A stretch of 36,084 nt of DNA from a virus. The notes below the pieces were generated by a model. The model ran no database searches and had not been told where the DNA came from. It saw only the letters and a list, made by a program, of their open reading frames with translations. Where the stretch lies: IMG/VR virus record IMGVR_UViG_3300010938_000090, positions 1 through 36,084 of that record. The stretch is one strand, 5' to 3'. This document shows positions 30,132-36,084 of the stretch, one piece after another. The stretch's first letter is position 1; each line of letters begins with the position of its first letter. The translations under genes were made by a program, and so were the position numbers.

Positions 30132-30326
30132 GTGAGAGGGAAGCTCGTCGAGGAACTGATGCGCAGGATGCCAGCCGGCAGGAAGATGTACGCTCACGAG
30201 ATTGCTGCGCTGTCGAGCGTCTTGCACTCGCGGTCCCTGCATGACATGCTAAGGCGTGCCGCAAGGCGCGGCCTCATCAAGAGGCACAAGGCCAATGGCA
30301 GGTATGTGTACGAAAGGAGAAAGTGA
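30132..30326 (+). CDS. Small winged-helix DNA-binding protein
   Basis: 64 residues from GTG 30132, or 55 from ATG 30159, which has GAGG 5 bp upstream. The order of helix (KLVEELMRRM), turn helix (MYAHEIAALSSVLHSRSLHD), helix (MLRRAARRGLIKRH) and wing (KANGRYVYERRK) fits a minimal winged helix, and it is very basic. It is divergent from the early operon across the palindrome, so it may be a regulator of that switch. Its stop overlaps the next ATG (TGATG). Confidence 0.6.
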   Translation: MRGKLVEELMRRMPAGRKMYAHEIAALSSVLHSRSLHDMLRRAARRGLIKRHKANGRYVYERRK

Positions 30327-30727
30327 TGGAGAAAACGACTGAGTTGCCGGCGGATGGTCCGTACGAGAACGGGGATGTCATCGTCGGCACGGCGCGAAAC
30401 GAGACGACCGGGCAGCAAGAAGTCATGGTGACCGTGTTCGGTCCGCATGACGAGCGGTTCGATATGTACATGGACCAAGATGAAGCATTGCGGTTGGCGT
30501 TCATGTTGACGGCCGGCGTATTCGAGGCGATCGCAAGGCACAAGGCAGGGACGAGCGTTCGTGAACTGGTGGTTGAGGTCAAGCGCGAGATGGACGACGG
30601 CAGGGTTTTCGATCTTCGCCTCAATCTCGAACAGACGAAGCAGGTCGTCTCCTCCATCGTGGAGGCGGCGACGTACGTGTCGGCGCTGAACGGCGAGCAA
30701 ATGCAATGCGTTGGCCCGATGCAATAG
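30326..30727 (+). CDS. Hypothetical protein before the sugar cassette
   Basis: 133 residues from ATG 30326, with AAAGGAG 6 bp upstream. A beta-rich N-terminus (DVIVGTARNETTGQQEVMVT, VFGPHDERFDMYMDQDEALR) is followed by helices (ALRLAFMLTAGVFEAIARHK) and a helical end. No motif is recognised. It overlaps the next gene by 22 bp and so is likely co-expressed with the cassette. Confidence 0.6.
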   Translation: MEKTTELPADGPYENGDVIVGTARNETTGQQEVMVTVFGPHDERFDMYMDQDEALRLAFMLTAGVFEAIARHKAGTSVRELVVEVKREMDDGRVFDLRLNLEQTKQVVSSIVEAATYVSALNGEQMQCVGPMQ

Positions 30728-31353
30728 TCATTGCAGGCAGCGGCCCGTCGCTGACCGAGGACGCCGCAAACTGGATTCGGCATGTGCCAGTGCTGGCGGT
30801 CAACGATGCGTATCGCAGGGTGCAGCATGCTTTCGCAATCTATGCGGCCGACTTCAACTGGTGGCAGTTTCATTGCCAGCACCACGACCGCTACGGAAAG
30901 CCTGGCATCCTGACGATCTGCCCGGGGGCTATGCGCTTCTCCGCAGAGCCAGCAGCGCGGGAAAGGTTCGGATGTGAGATCGTGACTCTCGACAGCGGTC
31001 GCGGCATCAGCCGTGGCGGCAACGTGGTGCGCAGGGGCTACGGCAGCGGCTTTCAGGCCGTCGGTCTGGCGATCAACATGGGCGTGCGGCGCATCGCCTT
31101 GATCGGGATGGACTGCAAGCGCGGTGACGACGGGAGGTCGCACTTCTTCGGCGATCACCCGCAGGAGCTTCCTGTACCGCAGCCATTCGAGCTTTGGGTG
31201 GACGATTTCAATTCGCTCGCAGAGCCGGCCCGGATGCTTGGGATCAGGATTGCAGACGCATCGAATGGTGCGATCACGGCTATCGAGAAGATCAATCCGC
31301 AGGACATCGAGGAGTGGCTTCGTGAAGAAGAAGGCGTGGGTCAATCTGCGTAG
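30706..31353 (+). CDS. MptE/DUF115-like Rossmann-fold protein
   Basis: 215 residues. It starts with DAIVIAGSGPSLTEDAANWI, the glycine-rich GSGPSL loop of the DUF115/MptE-like superfamily that also contains glycan-modifying proteins. VPVLAVNDAYRRVQHAFAIY, ADFNWW, GFQAVGLAINMGVRRIALIG and MDCKRG follow the same order. Phages often carry such genes next to glycosyltransferases, sometimes labelled norphogenetic protein. I infer a sugar-related role in this cassette; the substrate is not known. Confidence 0.7.
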   Translation: MRWPDAIVIAGSGPSLTEDAANWIRHVPVLAVNDAYRRVQHAFAIYAADFNWWQFHCQHHDRYGKPGILTICPGAMRFSAEPAARERFGCEIVTLDSGRGISRGGNVVRRGYGSGFQAVGLAINMGVRRIALIGMDCKRGDDGRSHFFGDHPQELPVPQPFELWVDDFNSLAEPARMLGIRIADASNGAITAIEKINPQDIEEWLREEEGVGQSA

Positions 31354-32125
31354 CGACCCGCACTACAGAAAGGAGGCGTTCGTCCGAGGATTGGTCAGAG
31401 CCGGTTACGACGTGTACGACGGCATGCCCGGAAAGTACGAACGCGGCGATGCGCTTGTGTTGTGGAACCTGAAAGCTGGAAACGAAGAGCGCGAGGCGAG
31501 GATCGCCAAGGAATGCGGCGCGCACGTGTTCGTCTGCGAGAACGCATACACAGGGAACGAGTTCAACGGCGACATCTGGTACGCGATCGCGCTGGACGGA
31601 CACAACGGCAGCGGCAGATGGTATGTCGGAGGTGCCGACAGGCTGCACAGAAACCCGATCCAGATGCGTCCTTGGCGAAGGAAAGAGCCGCCGCGCTCGG
31701 TGTTGATCTGCGGACAGCGTGGGATCGGATCGTCCACGATGGCATCACCACCCAGGTGGGAGAGGAACGTCGCAGCGGAGTGCCTGCTGCCAAGCGAGGT
31801 TCGGCCACACCCGGGGCAGGGCATGCACACCATTTCCCTGTACGCGCAGATGGAGCGGCATGATGCCGTTCTCATCTGGTCGAGCAGCTCCGGAGTGCAT
31901 GCGCTGTGCAACGGCACCCCGGTCTGGTTCGCCGCGCCTCACTGGATATGCCAGCAGGCAGCGCGCGGGTACGAAGGTACGGACTCTCTGAGACAGGCAC
32001 CGATCTGCGACGACGAATCCAGATACTCGGCCTTCGTCTCGATGATATGGGCACAGTGGAGCGTCGGCGAAATCTCTACAGGGCTTCCTTTCATGATTCT
32101 GACAGATGCGTTTCCTGTTCATTGA
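31322..32125 (+). CDS. Putative glycosyltransferase-like protein
   Basis: 267 residues from GTG 31322, with GAGGAG 7 bp upstream, overlapping the previous gene by 32 bp. It begins KKKAWVNLRSDPHYRKEAFV and contains RGDALVLWNLKAG, SVLICGQRGIGSS, HTISLYAQMERHDAVLIWSS and SSGVHALCNGTPVWFA. The last phrase (serine run, then a helix with GTPV) resembles the donor-binding C-terminal half of GT-B enzymes such as capsule synthesis proteins. It has no certain catalytic residues, so the activity is only likely. Confidence 0.6.
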   Translation: MKKKAWVNLRSDPHYRKEAFVRGLVRAGYDVYDGMPGKYERGDALVLWNLKAGNEEREARIAKECGAHVFVCENAYTGNEFNGDIWYAIALDGHNGSGRWYVGGADRLHRNPIQMRPWRRKEPPRSVLICGQRGIGSSTMASPPRWERNVAAECLLPSEVRPHPGQGMHTISLYAQMERHDAVLIWSSSSGVHALCNGTPVWFAAPHWICQQAARGYEGTDSLRQAPICDDESRYSAFVSMIWAQWSVGEISTGLPFMILTDAFPVH

Positions 32126-32894
32126 CTGCAAAAAGCGCAAGGCCGAACTGATCTTCCGCGCGATGGCCGCGGGCGTGGAGAAGCGCGGTCACATCGCCGA
32201 ATACCGGACTTCGCCTTTCTGGTACGAGCGGACCATCGTCGATGCGGGGGAAGACGACGTGTGCGTGTTCTACGGGGTCACGGGAGAAACGAAAACCGCG
32301 TGGGATGGATGCGAGTTCACGAGGACCAAACGCCTGTACGTGGACAACGGGTACTTCGCCTCGACGTGGCAGAAGGACGACATCTACGAGGCGTACTTCC
32401 GCGTGACGCACGACGCGCCGCAGATCAATCCAAAGAATTGCAAGTGGGTCAAAGGCAGGGCGGCAGAGATCGGGGTCAGCGTCATCCCGTGGAGAGGGTT
32501 CGATTCTGCGAAGCCTGTGATCATCGTTCCGCAGACAAAGAAGTGGTACGAGATGCACGACACGACTTACGAGGCGTGGCTGATGCAGGCCGATTCGATC
32601 GCCCGGAACATGCCGTGCGCCGGCGTCAGCATCCTTGGCCAGAAGAACGACATCAAGATTCGCATCAAATCCTGGGCAAGCATCGCTTCAGGAATCGTGA
32701 CGCATTCGAGCGCAGCCGCGTTCGAGTGCATCGTTCAAGGTGTTCCAGCGGTGTCAACGTCTCCGGTCAGCGCGGCACATGGATTCGACGACACGTCGAT
32801 GGAAGGTCGCACGGAGTTCGCCGACAAGCTGTGCAGCAATCAGTGGCGGCTGGATGAGTTCGTGAAAGGCGATTGGCTTGACGTGGTGTTCTGA
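32106..32894 (+). CDS. Putative glycosyltransferase-like protein, GT-B type
   Basis: 262 residues, overlapping the previous gene by 20 bp and sharing one base with the next. The N-terminal Rossmann-like part (MRFLFIDCKKRKAELIFRAM) is followed by KRLYVDNGYFASTWQKDDIY, PVIIVPQTKKWYEMH and the GT-B-like donor segment IASGIVTHSSAAAFECIVQG followed by VPAVSTSP. The same layout occurs in the upstream neighbour, suggesting an old duplication. Probably transfers a sugar to a phage or host surface component; the acceptor is unknown. Confidence 0.65.
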   Translation: MRFLFIDCKKRKAELIFRAMAAGVEKRGHIAEYRTSPFWYERTIVDAGEDDVCVFYGVTGETKTAWDGCEFTRTKRLYVDNGYFASTWQKDDIYEAYFRVTHDAPQINPKNCKWVKGRAAEIGVSVIPWRGFDSAKPVIIVPQTKKWYEMHDTTYEAWLMQADSIARNMPCAGVSILGQKNDIKIRIKSWASIASGIVTHSSAAAFECIVQGVPAVSTSPVSAAHGFDDTSMEGRTEFADKLCSNQWRLDEFVKGDWLDVVF

Positions 32895-33409
32895 TGGCGC
32901 ACATCGACGACGACATTCTGGACAACTACCGGAGTCTGGCATCCTCCGGCCAGCAGTTCATCGGATACACCGTGATGAAGCATGCCGAGTCGATTGCCGG
33001 AATCGTCGGCGCATACGACGTTGCCTCGATCCTCGACTACGGCAGCGGCGGAGGGGTCGTGTGGAGGACCGGCAATCCGCTGTCGAGGATCGTCGAGGAG
33101 CGGTTCATCAAGGTCAGGATGTACGATCCTGCGTTCGAGGGGATCGACGAGTATCCCACCGGAACGTATGACCTCGTGATCTGCAGCGAAGTGCTGGAGC
33201 ATGTTGCAGAGCATCACCTAGACGGCGTTCTCGACGACCTCCGGCGGTTTGCCACCAAGGCGCTTTTCGTGACGACCTGCTCGCGCCCGGCCAAGAAGGC
33301 GTTCAAGGATGGCAGAAACATGCACCTGACGGTGAAGCCGTTCGAGTGGTGGGCGAAGAAGATCGTGGTGAATGACGGCGTTGCACTGTTCCACATCGAC
33401 ACGCCATAG
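32894..33409 (+). CDS. SAM-dependent methyltransferase, class I
   Basis: 171 residues. Motif I ILDYGSGGG near residue 47, the acidic post-I strand KVRMYDPAF, and motif II YDLVICSEVLEHVAEHHLDG identify the class I methyltransferase fold; the last motif is typical of small-molecule or sugar methyltransferases. It is short for a full enzyme, lacking part of the C-terminal strands. Its start shares one base with the previous stop (TGATG). It may methylate sugars added by the cassette. Confidence 0.78.
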   Translation: MAHIDDDILDNYRSLASSGQQFIGYTVMKHAESIAGIVGAYDVASILDYGSGGGVVWRTGNPLSRIVEERFIKVRMYDPAFEGIDEYPTGTYDLVICSEVLEHVAEHHLDGVLDDLRRFATKALFVTTCSRPAKKAFKDGRNMHLTVKPFEWWAKKIVVNDGVALFHIDTP

Positions 33410-33417
33410 CGCGGGAC

Positions 33418-34215
33418 ATGGGGATAGGCGACTGGCTGATGGCGATCGGCGAGGCCGAGGCCATGTACAGAAGCAACGGGATGCCGGTCGCATTCGTCAA
33501 GCCCATGACGAATGCGGTCTACTGGGACGAGTTCCTGTTTCGTGGGCTGCCGTTCCTGTCGAAGCGCGTCGGTGAAGGCGTGCAGATCATCACTCAGGGT
33601 GGAGGCATTCGGCCCTACGTGCAGTACAAGACGGACAGCCGCTGGTTCTGGCGGCCGTACAAGCCCAAGCCTGGACGAATTTCCCTTACGGATCAAGAAC
33701 TTAGCGCAGGGAAACGGTGGGCCGGCTCGGTGATCGTCGAGCCCAAGCTCAAGACATCGAGGCGGGAGTGGTGCAATCGAAGCTGGGGCGAGGAGAAGTG
33801 GAGGGCGCTGGTCGAGGAGCTTTCCGATCTGCCGCTGCTGGAGCTGTACGAAACCGCCCCGAGCGGGATCGTGCCGAACATCGCCTACACGCCGAACATC
33901 AGGGTTGCAGCTTCGATCGTCGCCCACTGCGCCGGCGTGGTGACGCACGAAGGAGGAATGCACCACCTGGCGGCCGCCATGAGAAAGTACGCGGTCGTGA
34001 TTTTTGGGGGATTCGTAGGACCGGAGAATACAGGTTACGATTTCCACATCAACCTGACAGGCGGCGCGAAGGCGTGCGGCAGCAGGCTTCCGTGCGAGCA
34101 TTGTCTGGAGGCGATGCGCTCGATCAGCGTTTCAGAAGTTGCAAGATCGGTTCGCAGGATTCTGCAAAGGCCACCCTATGAAGATGACAGTGCACGGCTG
34201 GTGCATGCCCGTTGA
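33418..34215 (+). CDS. Heptosyltransferase-like (GT9-type) protein
   Basis: 265 residues. It starts GIGDWLMAIGEAEAMYRSNG, which resembles the GxGDxIxA opening of ADP-heptose:LPS heptosyltransferases. The C-terminal half has VAASIVAHCAGVVTHEGGMH, then HLAAAMRKYAVVIFGGFVGP, the GT9-type donor pocket, and a Cys-containing end (CGSRLPCEHC). It is shorter than bacterial heptosyltransferases (~320-350 residues). It could alter LPS-like sugars or virion glycans. It overlaps the next gene by 38 bp. Confidence 0.72.
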   Translation: MGIGDWLMAIGEAEAMYRSNGMPVAFVKPMTNAVYWDEFLFRGLPFLSKRVGEGVQIITQGGGIRPYVQYKTDSRWFWRPYKPKPGRISLTDQELSAGKRWAGSVIVEPKLKTSRREWCNRSWGEEKWRALVEELSDLPLLELYETAPSGIVPNIAYTPNIRVAASIVAHCAGVVTHEGGMHHLAAAMRKYAVVIFGGFVGPENTGYDFHINLTGGAKACGSRLPCEHCLEAMRSISVSEVARSVRRILQRPPYEDDSARLVHAR

Positions 34216-34834
34216 GGAAACACACCTCATCGAGTGGATGGACAGGAACGGAACGAAGGTCAACGGCCGGACGGCCTATCAGTGGCCCAAGATCAGCGCA
34301 TGCCTGGAGCTGTGCGGCAACCGGAGGCAGGTTGCGATCGACGTGGGGGCGCATATCGGACTGTGGTCGTGGTATCTGGCGGACCACTTCGATCAGGTGC
34401 TCTGCTTCGAGCCCATCCAGGCGCATCGTCAGTGCTGGCAGAAGAACATGGAGCACGTAGCCCACAAGGCCGAGCTTTATCCGTTCGCGCTCGGCGAGTC
34501 CGATGGCTTCGTGCGCATGAAGACGGAGCAGACCAGCACCGGCGACACGTGGGTCGAGGGCAAGGGCGACATCCCGATGCGCAGGCTTGACGCCTTCGGA
34601 TTCAGGAACGTGGCCTTCATCAAGGTGGACACGGAGGGATACGAGTATTTCGTTCTGCGCGGCGCGGAGGACACGATCCTAGAGAACAAGCCGGTCATCT
34701 GCGTCGAACAGAAACCCGGCAAGGCGCAGAAATTCGGACTCGGTGAAACGGCTGCGGTCGAGTATCTGAAGTCGCTCGGATACAAGGTCCACCGGGAAAT
34801 GGGCGGCGACTACATCATGGTTCCAGACGGCTGA
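34178..34834 (+). CDS. FkbM-family methyltransferase
   Basis: 218 residues from ATG 34178, with AAAGG 7 bp upstream. VAIDVGAHIGLWSWYLAD is motif I, followed by VLCFEPIQAHRQCW, AELYPFALGESDGFVRM, RLDAFGFRNVAFIKVDTEGY and EYFVLRGAEDTI, the closing signature of the FkbM family. These enzymes O-methylate sugars and related hydroxyl groups. It overlaps the heptosyltransferase-like gene by 38 bp, so the two may act on the same glycan. Confidence 0.88.
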   Translation: MKMTVHGWCMPVEETHLIEWMDRNGTKVNGRTAYQWPKISACLELCGNRRQVAIDVGAHIGLWSWYLADHFDQVLCFEPIQAHRQCWQKNMEHVAHKAELYPFALGESDGFVRMKTEQTSTGDTWVEGKGDIPMRRLDAFGFRNVAFIKVDTEGYEYFVLRGAEDTILENKPVICVEQKPGKAQKFGLGETAAVEYLKSLGYKVHREMGGDYIMVPDG

Positions 34835-34836
34835 AG

Positions 34837-35577
34837 ATGAGCATTCCTGCGCCTGAAGTTCTGAAAGTCTTCATCGGCCACGACGAGAGGGAGCAGAAGT
34901 CGTGGGACGTGTGCGCGTACACGTTGCGCAAGCACGCAAGCGTCGAGCTTCAGATCGAACCGATCAGCATGCACACGCTCGGCGACATGTACCGAAGACC
35001 GTGGTCGCGCAGTGACAACGGAATCCTCTTCGACGAGATCAGCAATGCGCCGATGAGCACGGCGTTTGCGGTCGCCAGATTCTTCGTCCCAAGGCTGTGC
35101 AGAGCCGGAGATGTTGCCCTGTTCGTGGACTGCGACTTCGTGTTCACCGGAGACATCGCCGAGGTGTTCGATGACGCGCAACCTGGCGCTGCGGTACACG
35201 TCGTGAAGCACAACTACCGCACAGGGCGAAGCGGCATCAAGATGGACGGGCAGTACAACATCGCCTATCCGCGTAAGAACTGGTCGAGCTTCATGCTGTT
35301 CGACATGCGCCACCAAATTCTTCAGAGCACTCCGACTCTGGAAATCCTGAACTCTGCGACAGGACTGCAACTGCATTCGTTTTCATGGATCTCCGACGAA
35401 TACATCGGATCGCTTCCGTTCGAGTGGAACTGGCTGGACCTTGAGCCGATGGCGATTCACTACACGCTCGGCACGCCTGAGCTTGGCAAGACCGGGCACC
35501 TGTACGCTTCGCTGTGGCAGTACGAACTCGCTTTGATGGAGGCGAATGCCCGAAAAGATCAAGGGCAATCGTCCTGA
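34837..35577 (+). CDS. GT-A fold glycosyltransferase
   Basis: 246 residues. VLKVFIGHDEREQKSWDVCA is the strand-loop that binds nucleotide sugar in GT8-like enzymes. VARFFVPRLCRAGDVALFVD leads into CDFVF, giving the metal-binding D-x-D (DCD), followed by GDIAEVFDD. NWSSFMLFDMRHQ and a C-terminal WNWLDLEPMAIHYTLGTPEL fit the acceptor side. Starts 2 bp after the FkbM gene. It is the clearest sugar transferase in the cassette. Confidence 0.82.
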   Translation: MSIPAPEVLKVFIGHDEREQKSWDVCAYTLRKHASVELQIEPISMHTLGDMYRRPWSRSDNGILFDEISNAPMSTAFAVARFFVPRLCRAGDVALFVDCDFVFTGDIAEVFDDAQPGAAVHVVKHNYRTGRSGIKMDGQYNIAYPRKNWSSFMLFDMRHQILQSTPTLEILNSATGLQLHSFSWISDEYIGSLPFEWNWLDLEPMAIHYTLGTPELGKTGHLYASLWQYELALMEANARKDQGQSS

Positions 35578-35746
35578 GCCTATGCCGTGGACTCCGAAAG
35601 ACGCCAAGCGTCACACGAAAGCGGCCTCGACCCCGAAGAAACAGCGTCAGTGGGCGGATGTTGCCAACTCCGTCCTGAAGCGCACCGGGGACGAAGGGCT
35701 TGCCATCAGGCAGGCCAACGCCGTCATCAAAAAACGCCGGGGCTGA
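35546..35746 (+). CDS. Small basic phage protein
   Basis: 66 residues, overlapping the glycosyltransferase gene by 32 bp. PEPMPWTPKDAKRHTKAAST and KRQWADVANSVLKRTGDEGL (with QRQW here) recall a small protein type that I have seen in many phages, with a helix ending GLAIRQANAVIKKRRG. No function is known to me. It is likely co-expressed with the cassette and ends at the structured gap. Confidence 0.7.
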   Translation: MPEKIKGNRPEPMPWTPKDAKRHTKAASTPKKQRQWADVANSVLKRTGDEGLAIRQANAVIKKRRG

Positions 35747-35769
35747 TCCGGTACCCTGATCCGGTACCC
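35744..35769 (+). repeat. Two tandem 13-bp repeats
   Basis: TGATCCGGTACCC occurs twice without spacer (35744-35756 and 35757-35769). The first copy includes the stop codon of the preceding gene. Each copy contains the palindrome GGTACC. It may be slippage or a protein binding site. Confidence 0.7.
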
Positions 35770-35995
35770 TGAAGGGGTTTGGGTTGGGTCCGCCCGCCTG
35801 CGCGGGCGGCCGCGCGCTCGCGCACCGGCGCGCGCCTCGACTCCCGCGCTGCCAGGCGCGGCTCCAGACTCCGACTATCCACCATCGGAAGCGTGCGCAA
35901 ACTAACCTAGCAGCGCGGCGACGTGCGCATCCGCTGGCATAAATCCTGCGAGCGGATCGGTGCCGCAGCCGTTGCGGCTATTTGGAGAACGGGGA
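35747..35995. other. GC-rich structured intergenic gap
   Basis: About 250 bp without a convincing gene. It contains the tandem repeat, the hairpin at 35790-35809, a CG-dinucleotide-rich stretch (35810-35836), a second hairpin CCGCGC-TGCCAG-GCGCGG (35844-35861) and a third, GCCGCA-GCCGT-TGCGGC (35962-35978), just before the ribosome binding site of the next gene. No clear promoter was found. It could hold a regulatory or replication signal. Confidence 0.55.
35790..35809 (+). terminator. Strong GC hairpin after the sugar cassette
   Basis: CCGCCCGC and GCGGGCGG form a perfect 8-bp stem around CTGC. It follows the last cassette gene by 43 bp. There is no U tract, so it may be a rho-independent-like attenuator, an mRNA end stabiliser or a binding site. 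Confidence 0.5.
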
Positions 35996-36084
35996 ATGCT
36001 CAAGATCGGTGAAGTCATCAGTTGGACCGCCCGCGAGTGCGCGCTGTCAGATTTGCGCGCTGCGTGCGGCGCGGTCGGCGCGCC
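35996..36084 (+). CDS. Start of a further rightward gene, cut by window end
   Basis: ATG 35996 is preceded by TTTGGAGAACGGGGA, a good ribosome binding site, and the frame stays open for 29 codons to the window edge (MLKIGEVISWTARECALSDL...). The base composition fits the neighbours. Too little is visible to name a product. Confidence 0.55.
   Translation, partial: MLKIGEVISWTARECALSDLRAACGAVGA

Noticed and set aside
29056-30135. 359-codon + frame opposite the first early genes
   Set aside because: Antisense to genes with zinc motifs and good ribosome binding sites; runs through the early promoter.

Overview
The window is a 36-kb slice of a GC-rich double-stranded DNA phage genome, cut inside a gene at both ends. 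The virion genes are podovirus-like: scaffold, capsid, two head-tail adaptor-type proteins, a tail nozzle-like protein, a run of T7-style internal virion proteins ending in a 2294-residue ejected protein, and no tape measure. A Gram-negative host is implied by a nested Rz/Rz1 spanin pair, Gram-negative style ribosome binding sites and heptosyltransferase-like genes. Terminase and portal genes must lie to the left of the window. No integrase, repressor of a known family, DNA polymerase or canonical endolysin is seen.

Layout. (1) 1-20276, + strand: virion module. It holds a repeat-rich structural protein, a small gene, scaffold, capsid followed by a terminator hairpin, adaptors, a C1q-tipped fibre-like protein, the tail nozzle-like protein, a GNAT-like protein and internal virion proteins. 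(2) 20286-22362, + strand: lysis module. It holds two small membrane (holin-like) proteins, a DUF5675-type protein in the endolysin position, a tiny exported peptide, Rz with out-of-frame Rz1, and a small membrane protein. A hairpin at 22355-22380 separates it from the converging unit. (3) 30066-22383, - strand: early operon. It starts from a good sigma70 promoter overlapped by a palindrome and encodes a zinc-ribbon protein with a helix-turn-helix-like stretch, YqaJ-type exonuclease, putative annealing protein, SSB, small proteins, a cytosine methyltransferase with a second long gene read in another frame of the same DNA, a proteasome/HslV-like threonine peptidase and a PD-(D/E)XK-type nuclease. 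(4) 30132-35746, + strand: a small winged-helix protein, then a cassette of glycosyltransferase-like proteins and two methyltransferases. (5) 35747-36084: a structured GC-rich gap and the start of another gene.

The most unusual signals are genes hidden inside other genes. A 96-codon frame at 16513-16803, with a strong Shine-Dalgarno sequence, lies within the low-complexity linker of the giant ejected protein, and the synonymous-site GC bias moves into the nested frame exactly there. A 499-residue frame at 23754-25253 lies wholly within the methyltransferase gene, has its own Shine-Dalgarno sequence, carries an HNH nuclease-like domain and has methyltransferase-associated sequence around it, while the outer frame keeps its own C-terminal methyltransferase motifs. 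Also notable are a peptidase whose GTG start exposes the catalytic threonine, a 146-nt tRNA-like element in the early operon, and an AT-rich C1q-like receptor-binding tip that looks acquired.

All family assignments are from sequence reading and memory; no database search was run. Codon-bias figures are hand counts.
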